Shown here in pieces: positions 9,499 through 18,865 of a stretch of 64,000 bases of DNA. The notes beneath the pieces are model-generated. The model was not told the origin of the DNA, made no database searches, and was given only the letters and a program-made list of their open reading frames with translations. The stretch's first letter is position 1. Each line of letters opens with the position of its first letter. This DNA comes from Actinomyces wuliandei (GTDB taxonomy: Bacteria > Actinomycetota > Actinomycetes > Actinomycetales > Actinomycetaceae): assembly GCF_004010955.1 (NCBI RefSeq), contig NZ_CP025227.1:1612001-1676000 (forward strand), read 5' to 3'. The position numbers and the translations under genes are program-made.

Positions 9499-12400
9499 TC
9501 AGCTCCACGGGTAGGGTCCCTCACCGAGGCGTCTGGCGGCGCCCCCACCTGGACCCGGTCCTCGCCGCCACGACGGGGCAGGTCGGCTGCCTGCGGTCCT
9601 CGTCCCCCCGGCGCCTGCCTCCCGCAGGCTGCCTCCCTCTGGGGTCCTTGCGCCCTGACCAGGCACGACCCGGGTCGAGACGGGACCGGCTGTGCGGCGC
9701 TGAGCGGGCACGGCACGGCCCCTTTCCCCTGAGGCAGGACCGGCACCCGCCTGGCCACGGCCACCCAGCCCGCCAGGGTCGGCGTCCGGCAGGACAAAGG
9801 TGCTCCCAGCACCCCTGTGAGGCCCCCGACGGGACACAACCCTGCCGCTCGTGGCAGCACCACCGGTGCCACCGGCACCGCCAAAGAGGACTCGCTCCGT
9901 CACAGCCCGGGCGTGGCGGGCGCTCCGGCGGTAGAGGTCCTCCAGCTCGCGCTCGTGACCGCCTTCCAGACCGATCAGCCTGCCCACCAGGCGGATATCC
10001 CGGACCGCGTCCGGCAGGACCTCGCGCCTGGGTCCGCTGGTCCGCCCGGTCCCCAGCACGATCGCCGCCCGCAGCCTGCTGGCGAGGAGCCAGGCGGCGG
10101 TCAGGCGCGCCGCGTCCTCAGCGTCAAGCAGGTCAGCAGCCGCAGCCTCCTGAAGCGCTGTCAGCGTCGAGGTGGTACGCAGCCCCTCCACGTGGTCGGC
10201 ATGAGCCAGCTGGAGGACCTGGGCGCACCACTCCACGTCGCTGAGCCCTCCCGGCCCCAGCTTGAGGTGACGAGCCGGGTCTACCGCCCGCGGTAGCCTC
10301 TCGGTCTCCATCCGTGCCTTGATACGCCGGATCTCCCGTCGGTCCTGCCCGCTCAGACCCCCCTCGGCCCAGCGCAGCCCGGCGACGAGGTCCTCAAAGG
10401 CGCGCCCGAGCCCGCTGTCCCCGGCGCAGGCTCGGGCCCGTAGCAGCGCCTGCCTCTCCCAGACGGCGGCCCAGCGCCCGTAGTAGTCCGCGTAAGAGTC
10501 CAGGGACCGGCTCATCGGTCCCTGACGCCCCTCTGGTCGCAGGCCTGTGTCCACCTCCAGCGGATGGGGCCTGGCGGCCGCCAGCAGCCGGAGGGTCCAG
10601 CGGGCCACCGCGTCCGCCTCCTGGGCCGCCTGGGTCTCGTCCGCGCCCGGACGTGACCGGTGGACAAAGAGGACATCGGCGTCCGAGGCGTACCCCACCT
10701 CCGAGCCCCCCAGGCGGCCCATGGCAATAACGGCGTGCTCAGCCAGCGCCGTGGGCCACTGCAGGGAGGAGCCGGGCCCCTGTGCCACGGCAGGCGCTCC
10801 CTCACGCAGTGCTATCACCAGTCCGGTGGCCACGCACAGGGCACCTCCCAGGACGGCATCCGTGGCACCGGTGAGAATCGTGGATGTGCGCTCAGGGCTG
10901 ATCGCGTCCAGGCAGTCGGCCAGCGAGGCGCGCACCTCCTCCCGGGCGCGCACCCTGACCACCGCCTGGACCGCCTCCAGAGCCTGCTTCTCCAGGGCAG
11001 CCTCGTCGGGACCGCTCAGAGGCCGTCGGCGCAGGACGGAGACAGTCTCCTCGTGCAGGGCCTCCCGACGCCGAGGAAGCAGCTCGGCGTCGTCGTCGAG
11101 CCAGGCGATGGCCTCGGGAAGCTCAGCCAGACGCTCACAGACCCAGTGGGCACAGGACAGGACGTGACACAGCCTGCGAGCCGCCACCGGGGAGTCCCGC
11201 AGCATCGCCAGGTACCAGTGGGAACCTCCCACCGCCTCGGAGAGCCGACGAAACGACAGCAGCCCAAAGTCCGGGTCCGCTCCCTGACCTATCCAGCCGA
11301 TGATGACCGGCAACAGCTGCCGCTGGATGGCCGCCCGACGGCTCACTCCCTCGGTGAGAGCCTGAATATGGCGAAGCGCGCCCTCGGCGTCGACGTAGCC
11401 GAAGGCGGCCAGACGCTCTCGGGCGGCCTGAGGGCTCAGCGCCATCTCGTCGGCGCTCAGGGACGCGGCAGCCCCCAGCAGCGGACGGTAGTAGATCTCC
11501 TCGTGGAGGGCGCGCACCCGCCGCCTCAGCTCACGAAAGACCCTCCACAAGGAGTCCGTGTCAGCCACGCTGCGGTGCAGGCCCCGCCCGATGCGGCGCA
11601 GGTCCTCCTCGCGGGAGGGCAGGTCGTGGGTGCGGCGCAGACGATAGAGCTGGCTGCGGTGCTCCAGCAGACGCAGCGCCTTGTAGCAGTCGCTCATTGC
11701 CGCCGCGTCCTGCCGGGCGACGTAGCCGCCCCGCCCCAGGAGCTCCAGGGCCTCCAGCGTGCCACGCGCACGCAGGGAGGTGTCCGAGCGGCCGTGGACC
11801 AGCTGGAGGAGCTGGACAGTGAACTCCACGTCCCGCAGCCCCCCGGGACCCAGCTTGATGCGCCGGTCCCGCTCTCCCAGCGGAGCGGACTCCCTCTCCA
11901 CGCGCTGGCGCATGGCCCGGGCATCCTCCACGAAGTTCTCCCTGCGTGTAGCCTCCCACACCAGCGCGGACACCGCGTCCACGTAGGCCGCCCCCAGCCG
12001 ACGGTCCCCGGCACTGGCACGAGCCTTCAGCAGCGCCTGGAACTCCCAGGAGGCCGCCCACCGCTGGTAGTAGACCAGGTGGGAGTCCAGCGTGCGTACC
12101 AGCGCACCGTCCTTTCCCTCCGGACGCAGCGCCGTGTCCAGCGGCCACAGGGGAGGCTCCGCGGAAGTGGCTGACACGACCCGCGCCAGCTCGGTGGCAA
12201 CCTGGGTGCCGACAGCGACCAGGTCCTCCTCGCTCAGAGGCCTTCCAGACTCGGGACCCGCGTGACCGCCGACACCGGCGGCAGCAGCGCCATGAGCGGC
12301 CTCCTGCGCCCCGGGGGCACCCACCACGTAGATGACATCGACGTCAGAGACGTAGTTCAGCTCGCGCGCCCCCGTCTTTCCCATGGCAATGACCGCCAGG

Positions 12401-13347
12401 GCCACGCTGTCAGCCTGCGGCCCGACGGCTGCCCGCGCCACGAGCAGCCCAGCGTCCAGGGCCGCGTCAGCCAGCTCAGCCATGCGGGTGCCCACGACTG
12501 CGACGTGGTCAACTGGCTGCTCACAGGTCAGGTCGTCGGCGACGATCGCCAGCAACCGGTCCCGGTAGGCGCAGCGCAGCGCCGCAGTCGCGCGCGAGAG
12601 GGTGGCGCTGTCGGGACCCGGGCACCTCGGGGACTGGGCGCCCAGCACGTCTGTCACAGCATGGCGCAGCAGCTGGTGGGTCGTGGGCTGCGTCGGTGCC
12701 TGCCACGCCCTGGCCGGGGCCAGCGCCGTCAGACGCTCAGGGTGGGAGACCAGGAAGTCCCCCAGTGCCTGGGAGTGGCCAAGAACCGCGAGGAGCCGAC
12801 GCTGGTGCTCCCCCGCCGCCCTCGCGGCCACACTCCCAGGAGCCGAGTCAGGCGCAGCACCGTCCCCGCTGCCGGTACTGTCACTGCCGGTACTGGTCCT
12901 GTCACTGTCCCCCCCTTCACGGTCCCTGCCGCTATCACCGTCAGGGCTCCAGGCCAGGAGCCGACGCAGCAGCCGGGCGGGCTCGTGCCTGCTGTCCGTC
13001 CGCCCTGTCCCGGGCGCCGGGGCGGCATCGGGCAGCTGGCTGTGGCGGGTGCAGGCCTGGGCGAGCCGGACCAGTGTCAGCAGGGCCAGGTCCGGGTCAG
13101 CCGTGTCCGCCAACGCCGTCAGGAGCACCTCGTGACGGGCACCGGGCTCGGCGAGGTCGCGCGTGCCCGGCAGGTGCGGCCCTGGGACAGGGGCCTCGGC
13201 GGGACCCGCAGCAGGAAGGTAGTCCGCCAGGACCGGGTCCGCCAGGAGCGCTGCGGCCCTGGCGGGATCGGCGAACCCCGCGCGCAAAAGACGCACACGG
13301 GCCGAGGGCAGGCGCCCACCCACCCTTCCGGTCACGTCTGCCTCCAT
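9499..13347 (-). CDS. glnE: Bifunctional glutamine synthetase adenylyltransferase/deadenylylase
   Basis: GlnE adds AMP to, and removes it from, the regulatory tyrosine of glutamine synthetase I. Both nucleotidyltransferase centres are present: RELNYVSDVDVIYVV (about residues 320-345) and SEVGYASDADVLFVH (about 875-895), each with the D-x-D metal site. I chose the ATG at 13347 because GGAGG lies 5 nt upstream; an ATG at 13359 is also possible. At about 1282 residues it is much longer than the usual 950-1050, because of a Ser/Asp/Gly-rich insert near residues 140-180 and a Gly/Arg-rich tail of about 130 residues after VLFGG. The tail may be a chance extension after loss of an original stop. It lies 71 bp after glnA2. 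Confidence 0.93.
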   Translation of the reverse strand: MEADVTGRVGGRLPSARVRLLRAGFADPARAAALLADPVLADYLPAAGPAEAPVPGPHLPGTRDLAEPGARHEVLLTALADTADPDLALLTLVRLAQACTRHSQLPDAAPAPGTGRTDSRHEPARLLRRLLAWSPDGDSGRDREGGDSDRTSTGSDSTGSGDGAAPDSAPGSVAARAAGEHQRRLLAVLGHSQALGDFLVSHPERLTALAPARAWQAPTQPTTHQLLRHAVTDVLGAQSPRCPGPDSATLSRATAALRCAYRDRLLAIVADDLTCEQPVDHVAVVGTRMAELADAALDAGLLVARAAVGPQADSVALAVIAMGKTGARELNYVSDVDVIYVVGAPGAQEAAHGAAAAGVGGHAGPESGRPLSEEDLVAVGTQVATELARVVSATSAEPPLWPLDTALRPEGKDGALVRTLDSHLVYYQRWAASWEFQALLKARASAGDRRLGAAYVDAVSALVWEATRRENFVEDARAMRQRVERESAPLGERDRRIKLGPGGLRDVEFTVQLLQLVHGRSDTSLRARGTLEALELLGRGGYVARQDAAAMSDCYKALRLLEHRSQLYRLRRTHDLPSREEDLRRIGRGLHRSVADTDSLWRVFRELRRRVRALHEEIYYRPLLGAAASLSADEMALSPQAARERLAAFGYVDAEGALRHIQALTEGVSRRAAIQRQLLPVIIGWIGQGADPDFGLLSFRRLSEAVGGSHWYLAMLRDSPVAARRLCHVLSCAHWVCERLAELPEAIAWLDDDAELLPRRREALHEETVSVLRRRPLSGPDEAALEKQALEAVQAVVRVRAREEVRASLADCLDAISPERTSTILTGATDAVLGGALCVATGLVIALREGAPAVAQGPGSSLQWPTALAEHAVIAMGRLGGSEVGYASDADVLFVHRSRPGADETQAAQEADAVARWTLRLLAAARPHPLEVDTGLRPEGRQGPMSRSLDSYADYYGRWAAVWERQALLRARACAGDSGLGRAFEDLVAGLRWAEGGLSGQDRREIRRIKARMETERLPRAVDPARHLKLGPGGLSDVEWCAQVLQLAHADHVEGLRTTSTLTALQEAAAADLLDAEDAARLTAAWLLASRLRAAIVLGTGRTSGPRREVLPDAVRDIRLVGRLIGLEGGHERELEDLYRRSARHARAVTERVLFGGAGGTGGAATSGRVVSRRGPHRGAGSTFVLPDADPGGLGGRGQAGAGPASGERGRAVPAQRRTAGPVSTRVVPGQGARTPEGGSLREAGAGGTRTAGSRPAPSWRRGPGPGGGAARRLGEGPYPWS

Positions 13348-13418
13348 AGGCACCTCCATACCTACCCAGCCTCGGCGCCGCCGCAGCTGGCTCCGTCTGC
13401 CCGCAGCCCGCCCTGAGA

Positions 13419-14750
13419 TCAGGAGCGCGGGAAGAACTGGCTGATCTCGAAGTCGGTCACCTGGGCGTCGTAGGCCTGGTACTCACGACGCTTGTTGCGG
13501 ATGAAGTACTCGAAACTGTCCTCGCCAAAGGTGTCGGCGACCAGGTCGGAGTGCTGCATCGCCGCCACGGCGCTCTTCAGGGAGGTCGGTAGGGCATGGA
13601 TGCCCAGCGCCCTGCGCTCCACGTCGGACAGTGCCCACACGTCGTCCTCCGCCTCCGGCGGCAACTCGTAGCCCTCCTCGATACCCTTGAGCCCGGCCGC
13701 CAGGATGACGGCGTAGGCCAGGTACGGGTTGGCGGAGGAGTCGATCCCCCGGTACTCCACCCGTACTGACTGAGCCTTGCCCGGTTTGTGCATGGGCACG
13801 CGCACCAGCGCGGACCTGTTGTTGTGTCCCCAGCACACATAGCTGGGAGCCTCGTCCCCGCCCCACAGGCGCTTGTAGGAGTTGACGTGCTGGTTGGTGA
13901 CCGCCGTGATCTCCGCAGCGTGGTGGAGCAGGCCCGCGATAAAGGAGCGTCCGGTGGCGGAGAGCTGGTACTGGCCCGCCGGGTCGAAGAAGGCGTTGTG
14001 CTCCCCCTCGAACAGGGAGAAGTGGGTGTGCATGCCGGAGCCGAACTCTGTGGGAAACGGCTTGGGCATGAAGGTGGCCACCGATCCCTCCTGGAGGGCA
14101 ACCTCCTCCACGACTGCCCTGAAGGTCATGATGTTGTCCGCCATGGACAGGGCGTCGGCAAAGCGCAGGTCGATCTCGTTCTGCCCGGGGCCTCCCTCGT
14201 GGTGGGAGAACTCCACCGAGATCCCCATCTGCTCCAGCATGAGGATGGCGCGGCGCCGGAAGTCGTGGGCGGTGCCTCCAGGCACGTGGTCAAAGTAGCC
14301 GGCCTCGTCGGTAGGACGGATCCTTCCCTCCGAGTCCCGGTTGACCAGGTAGAACTCGATCTCGGGGTGGATGTAGCAGGTGAATCCCGCCTCTGCCACC
14401 CGCGCGATCTGCCGCTCCAGCACAGCCCGAGGATCGGTGCGGGCAGGCTCCCCGTCGGGAGTCAGCACATCGCAGAACATCCGGGCCACGCCATTGGCAC
14501 CGTCCCTCCACGGCAGCATCTGGAACGTCGAGGGGTCGGGGGCCAGCAGCATGTCGGACTCGAAGACACGGGTGAGCCCCTCAATAGCCGAGCCGTCGAA
14601 GCCGATCCCCTCCTCAAAGGCCCCCTCGACCTCCGCCGGTGCGATGGCCACCGACTTGAGCCGACCGGAGACGTCGGTGAACCACAACCTCACGAAGCGG
14701 ATGTCCCGCTCCTCGATCGCGCGCAGAACGTACTCCTGCTGCTTGTCCAT
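13419..14750 (-). CDS. glnA2: Glutamine synthetase GlnA2-type, not adenylylatable
   Basis: A 443-residue type I glutamine synthetase of the shorter class, like GlnA2 of mycobacteria and streptomycetes. The family blocks IGFDGSAIEG, FMPKPFPTEFGSGMHTH and NNRSALVRVP are all there. Aligned to GlnA1 the adenylylation site KDLYEL becomes DDVWALSD, so the target tyrosine is a tryptophan and GlnE should not modify it. The ATG has GGAGGAGG a few bases upstream. It is transcribed with glnE (71 bp gap). Whether it makes glutamine for biosynthesis or has moved to another amine substrate, as some actinobacterial paralogues have, is not shown by sequence. Confidence 0.93.
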   Translation of the reverse strand: MDKQQEYVLRAIEERDIRFVRLWFTDVSGRLKSVAIAPAEVEGAFEEGIGFDGSAIEGLTRVFESDMLLAPDPSTFQMLPWRDGANGVARMFCDVLTPDGEPARTDPRAVLERQIARVAEAGFTCYIHPEIEFYLVNRDSEGRIRPTDEAGYFDHVPGGTAHDFRRRAILMLEQMGISVEFSHHEGGPGQNEIDLRFADALSMADNIMTFRAVVEEVALQEGSVATFMPKPFPTEFGSGMHTHFSLFEGEHNAFFDPAGQYQLSATGRSFIAGLLHHAAEITAVTNQHVNSYKRLWGGDEAPSYVCWGHNNRSALVRVPMHKPGKAQSVRVEYRGIDSSANPYLAYAVILAAGLKGIEEGYELPPEAEDDVWALSDVERRALGIHALPTSLKSAVAAMQHSDLVADTFGEDSFEYFIRNKRREYQAYDAQVTDFEISQFFPRS

Positions 14751-14958
14751 GGTGCCTCCTCCGGGAGCTCACGTGTGGTCCTGCTCTACCGCCGTGCCAG
14801 GCCTGCGGGTGCCTCCGCCCGGGCACAGGACAGAGCCTAGGCACAGAGCCTAGACGCTGTGCCCGTCTCGGGCAGGCAGCCGGATCCTGCGGCTGCCAGG
14901 TGGGAGGCGACCGTCAGGGGCATGGCAGGAGAAGCAGGACGGTACTAGGCTTGAGGGC

Positions 14959-15789
14959 ATGTCGTCTGCTGCACCATCCTCGCGCCCGAGCGGCGCCCGT
15001 GTGCGTGTCCACCACCTGACCCAGGCGAAGGAGCACGGGGAGAGGCTCGTCATGCTGACGGCCTACGACGCCTTCACTGCCAGAATTCTTGACGACGCCG
15101 GGACCGACATGCTGCTGGTGGGTGACTCCATCGGCAACGTGGCCCTGGGCCACGACTCCACCATTCCGGTGACCCTGGAGGAGATGCTTGTGGCCACCCG
15201 TGCCGTGGCCAGCGCCACTGCGCGCGCCATGGTCGTGGCCGACCTCCCCTTTGGTACCTACGAGTCCGGTCCCCAGCAGGCCCTGGCCAGCGCGGTGCGC
15301 CTGGTCAAGGCCGGGGCCCAGGCGGTCAAGCTGGAGGGGGGAGCTGCCCGAGAGGACGCAGTCAGGACTCTGACCCAGGCGGGGATCCCGGTCGTAGGGC
15401 ACCTGGGATTCACGCCACAGTCGATCAACGCCCTGGGGGGCTACCGGGTGCAGGCGCGCGGTCAGCAGGAGGAGGACAGGCTGGTTGCCGACGCCGTTGC
15501 CCTGGCCAAGGCCGGAGCCGTGGCCCTCGTCCTGGAGATGGTGCCCACCCCGGCCGCAGCCCGGGTGACCCGCAGCGTAGCGGTGCCCACCATCGGGATC
15601 GGCGCAGGCCCCCGCACCGACGGCCAGGTCCTGGTGTGGACGGACATGGCAGGCATGAGCGAGTGGTCACCCCGGTTCGCCAGGCAGTTCGGCCAGGTGG
15701 GCCAGGCGCTGCACCAGGCGGCGCAGGACTACGGGCAGGCGGTACGCGAGGGCTCCTTCCCCGGGCCGGAGCACGGCTTTGAGTCCTAA
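14959..15789 (+). CDS. panB: 3-methyl-2-oxobutanoate hydroxymethyltransferase
   Basis: First committed step of pantothenate (CoA) synthesis: transfer of a hydroxymethyl group from methylene-tetrahydrofolate to ketoisovalerate. The 276-residue protein shows the family blocks TAYDAFTARILDDAG, LVGDSIGNVALGHDST, AVKLEGG, GHLGFTPQS and the catalytic glutamate in VLEMVP, with the closing TIGIGAG. It stands alone here without panC or panD. It is divergent from glnA2; both promoters must lie in the 208-bp gap. Confidence 0.95.
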   Translation: MSSAAPSSRPSGARVRVHHLTQAKEHGERLVMLTAYDAFTARILDDAGTDMLLVGDSIGNVALGHDSTIPVTLEEMLVATRAVASATARAMVVADLPFGTYESGPQQALASAVRLVKAGAQAVKLEGGAAREDAVRTLTQAGIPVVGHLGFTPQSINALGGYRVQARGQQEEDRLVADAVALAKAGAVALVLEMVPTPAAARVTRSVAVPTIGIGAGPRTDGQVLVWTDMAGMSEWSPRFARQFGQVGQALHQAAQDYGQAVREGSFPGPEHGFES

Positions 15790-15908
15790 GCGGCCCAGTG
15801 ACCTTGCGGGGCTTCTGGGAGACCGTGCGCTAGGACAGCTCCTCAGAGGTAGAGGCACAAAGATGACTCGGGAGGCCAGAAGAGAAGATCTTAGCGGGAG
15901 CCTTTGAG

Positions 15909-16676
15909 TCACCGGGCGGGCAGTGACAGCCCCTCCGGCCTGGACAGGTCCAGCGGTACAGGGACCACGGCGTCCAGGAGCCCGCTCATGTCACCCACCT
16001 GGAAGGTCACACCCTGGTTGCCGGGGTCCTCCCCCCAGGCAAGCAGTTCAGGAGCCCCGTCAGGCGCTCCCGGATCGACCCTGACCGTGGTCACCGAGCA
16101 GTTGGCCAGGGGCCTGGCAACGAGGGCCTGGGCGGCCTGGGTCCCCAGCCACCGCACGACGAGGGTCGTGAGAGTCATGCCGTGGGAGACCACCAGGACC
16201 TCCGGATCCGTTCCTGTCGCTGTTGTCACTGTGGCCTGTGCCCGCAGGTCAGACAGGATGCGCGCCAGCGCGCCGTCCATGTCCGCAAGGTAGTCTCGGG
16301 CGTGGATGCCGCCGGGTACGCCGGGGTGGGTTCCGGCCAGGACACCGGGCAGGTGCTGGTCGACCGGGAGAGCGGCGTGCATCTGGCCGTCCGGCCCCCC
16401 ATCGTAGCGGCCGTAGTTGTACTCCCGCAGTCCGTCCAGCCGGGTCGCGCCGAGCCCGGGGTGGGCCTGCAGGAGAATCTCCGCAGTCTCTACCGCCCTG
16501 CCCTGGGGGCTGGTGTAGGCCGCTGTCAGCGCCGCCCCGGCCAGGTAGTCGCAGCACATGACGGCGCCTAGCCGCCCCTGCCTGGTCAGGGGCGAGTCGC
16601 ACGCACCCTGCGTACGGCGCTGCTCGTTGAGGACGGTACGGCCATGACGGACCAGGTGAATCTTCGCCACCGGCAC
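15909..16676 (-). CDS. Histidine phosphatase family protein
   Basis: The N terminus [13 protein letters not shown] carries the phosphohistidine motif and VVSHGMTL the second active-site histidine. The pattern [15 protein letters not shown] is typical of phosphoglycerate-mutase-like phosphatases. Length 255 residues; the start is ATG at 16676 or the GTG two codons later. It faces map across a short divergent promoter region (66 bp). No substrate can be assigned. Confidence 0.88.
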   Translation of the reverse strand: MPVAKIHLVRHGRTVLNEQRRTQGACDSPLTRQGRLGAVMCCDYLAGAALTAAYTSPQGRAVETAEILLQAHPGLGATRLDGLREYNYGRYDGGPDGQMHAALPVDQHLPGVLAGTHPGVPGGIHARDYLADMDGALARILSDLRAQATVTTATGTDPEVLVVSHGMTLTTLVVRWLGTQAAQALVARPLANCSVTTVRVDPGAPDGAPELLAWGEDPGNQGVTFQVGDMSGLLDAVVPVPLDLSRPEGLSLPAR

Positions 16677-16742
16677 ATCCTAGGCCCAGGTCGCCGGGCC
16701 TGCACGGGTCCAGGACCCCGGCGGGATACCTATGCTGGGCAC

Positions 16743-17639
16743 ATGATGGCACCCACGACCACCCACCTGGCTGACCGGGCACCACGAGGCACCCTCGTAC
16801 CTGGGACCCTCGGCCCGCAGCGTCATGTCCCTGACACGATCCCACGACCCGAGTACCTGTTCCACGACGGACCTGAGCGGGTGAGCGCCCCTGAGGTCAA
16901 GGACGCCGAGACCGTGGAGCGCATCCGCGTCGCCGGACGCCTCGCCGCCCAGGCACTGGCTGCGGCCGCTGACGCGATCGCCCCCGGGGTCACCACCGAC
17001 GAGCTGGACCGGATCGCCCACGAGTTCCTCTGCGACCACGGCGCCTACCCTTCCTGCCTGGGCTACATGGGCTTCCCCAAGTCCATCTGCACCTCGGTCA
17101 ACGAGGTGATCTGCCACGGTATCCCCGACTCCACGGTCCTGTCCGAGGGGGACATTGTCAACCTGGACGTCACGGCCTACTACGACGGGGTCCACGGGGA
17201 CACCAACGCCACCTACCCGGTGGGTGAGATCGACGAGGAGTCCGCGCTGCTCATCGAGCGCACACGTACCGCCATGGACAGGGGGATCAAGGCCGCCCGC
17301 CCGGGGCGCGAGGTCAATGTCATCGGCCGGGTCATCGAGTCCTACGCCCGCCGCTTCGACTACGGCGTGGTGCGCGACTACACCGGTCACGGCGTAGGTG
17401 AGGCGTTCCACTCAGGCCTCATCATCCCCCACTATGACGCCGCTCCCCTCTACGACGACGTCATTGAGGTCGGCATGGTCTTCACCGTCGAGCCGATGCT
17501 CACCCTGGGAGACATCGAGTGGCAGCAGTGGGAGGATGGGTGGACGGTGGTCACTGCCGACCGCTCACGCACCGCCCAGTTCGAGCACACCGTGGTGGTC
17601 ACGGAGACCGGCGCGGAGGTTCTCACCCTGCCATCTTGA
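16743..17639 (+). CDS. map: Methionine aminopeptidase type I
   Basis: It removes the initiator methionine from new proteins. The five metal ligands are all recognisable: D142 (LDVTAYYDG), D153 (HGDTNA), H216 (TGHGVG), E250 (TVEPML) and E281 (QFEHTVVV). The 298-residue version starting at the ATG at 16743 has an N-terminal extension of about 45 residues before the catalytic fold, ending in the [13 protein letters not shown] region, as in the longer actinobacterial MapB enzymes. A longer open frame upstream is discounted because it would run into the divergent gene. Confidence 0.94.
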   Translation: MMAPTTTHLADRAPRGTLVPGTLGPQRHVPDTIPRPEYLFHDGPERVSAPEVKDAETVERIRVAGRLAAQALAAAADAIAPGVTTDELDRIAHEFLCDHGAYPSCLGYMGFPKSICTSVNEVICHGIPDSTVLSEGDIVNLDVTAYYDGVHGDTNATYPVGEIDEESALLIERTRTAMDRGIKAARPGREVNVIGRVIESYARRFDYGVVRDYTGHGVGEAFHSGLIIPHYDAAPLYDDVIEVGMVFTVEPMLTLGDIEWQQWEDGWTVVTADRSRTAQFEHTVVVTETGAEVLTLPS

Positions 17640-17755
17640 CGTCACTCTGCCATCCTGACGCCGGGCCAGTAGCCAACAGCGAACTGGTACCAGGCTGAGC
17701 AGGCGGGGTGCCGGGCTCTTCGCAGACACCGGAATCGAAAGGAGCTTATCCAGAT

Positions 17756-18517
17756 ATGAGCACAGATGTCGCCATCGGCGTCGATGTCGGCGGGTCCGGT
17801 ATCAAGGCCGCTCCCGTGGACCTGGGTACCGGTGAGTTCACCGCCGAGCGCCTGCGTGTAGCCACGCCCCAGCCCGCCACCCCGGAGGCGGTGGCCGACG
17901 TGGTCTCCCACCTCGTCACCAGCCTGGGCCTGCCCGCAGAGGTCCCCGTGGGCGTCGCGGTGCCAGCCCCGGTCAAGCGCGGGGTCGTCGCCTTCATGGC
18001 CAACCTCGACCCCTCCTGGGCCGGGATCGACGCCAGGGCGCTAATAGCCCAGGTCCTGGGCCGTCGGGCCACGGTCGTCAACGACGCCGACGCCGCCGGC
18101 TACGCGGAGACCCTCTACGGAGCGGCCAGGGAGGTCCAGGGCCTGGCCATCGTCACGACCCTGGGCACCGGTATCGGCTCCGCCCTGGTCATGAACGGCG
18201 TGCTCGTCCCCGGCACGGAGCTGGGGCACCTGGAGATCGACGGCCACGACGCAGAGAAGCGGGCCTCCTCCGCGGTCAGGGAGAGGAAGGACATGTCCTG
18301 GGGCAAATGGGCCAGGCGCCTGCAGCGGTACTACTCCCACCTGGAGATGCTCTTCAGCCCGGACGTGTTCGTCGTCGGCGGCGGGGTGTCGCGCAAGCAC
18401 GAGAAGTTCCTTCCGCTCTTGGACCTCACGACGCCGATCGTGCCGGCCACTCTGCTCAACCGCGCCGGTATCGTCGGCGCAGCCGCCCTGGCAGCATCGA
18501 CACAGTCCTCGGTCTAG
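17756..18517 (+). CDS. ppgK: Polyphosphate glucokinase
   Basis: A ROK-family kinase that phosphorylates glucose with inorganic polyphosphate (and in some species ATP), characteristic of actinobacteria. Seen here: the phosphate-binding [13 protein letters not shown] at the N terminus, [12 protein letters not shown] with the catalytic Asp, the second phosphate loop [15 protein letters not shown], and ELGHLEIDG followed by the PpgK-type [15 protein letters not shown]. The ATG at 17756 is preceded by AAAGGAG. Length 253 residues, usual for the family. No polyphosphate kinase gene is nearby. Confidence 0.95.
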   Translation: MSTDVAIGVDVGGSGIKAAPVDLGTGEFTAERLRVATPQPATPEAVADVVSHLVTSLGLPAEVPVGVAVPAPVKRGVVAFMANLDPSWAGIDARALIAQVLGRRATVVNDADAAGYAETLYGAAREVQGLAIVTTLGTGIGSALVMNGVLVPGTELGHLEIDGHDAEKRASSAVRERKDMSWGKWARRLQRYYSHLEMLFSPDVFVVGGGVSRKHEKFLPLLDLTTPIVPATLLNRAGIVGAAALAASTQSSV

Positions 18518-18865
18518 CCCTGGCCTCCGTCTAGCCCCGGCCTGGCGCTCTTGTGAGCGGCGGCCACGGCCACTCTCCCGCCGTGGCCACTCTGGGCTGT
18601 CCCAGTCGTGTATCGTCATCCATCGTCACCGCCTGTCATCACGACTGTGGCTGATCGGCTGCGTGACATATACCACTGGTCCCGCCCTAGGCGGTGCAAC
18701 TGTATTTTTCGTTACCAGCTTCATCGAAGTCGGGTGCACAGGATCGGTCTCTCAGTTGCAGCGCACATTCTCGCCTCGCGCATGAGCCGCTGACGTGTAG
18801 ATTGACTCTTGTGTGCAGCATCCCGCGCTGCCCCTGCCCCGTCATTTCTTTTCCCGGAGGTTCAC
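18518..18865. other. Intergenic region, 348 bp, no gene seen
   Basis: It holds the ppgK terminator at its left end (listed separately). The right half must contain the promoter for the membrane protein starting at 18866. I see no convincing -35/-10 pair and no supported coding frame. Confidence 0.5.
18562..18588 (+). terminator. Terminator hairpin after ppgK
   Basis: A perfect 9-bp stem (GGCCACGGC with GCCGTGGCC) and a 9-nt loop, 45 bp after the ppgK stop. No U-run follows, which is common for actinobacterial terminators. Confidence 0.55.

Noticed and set aside
10660..12174. 504-codon open frame on the plus strand inside glnE
   Set aside because: It lies wholly antisense to glnE, which has clear domains; its Gln/Arg/Gly-rich composition is that of a high-GC shadow.
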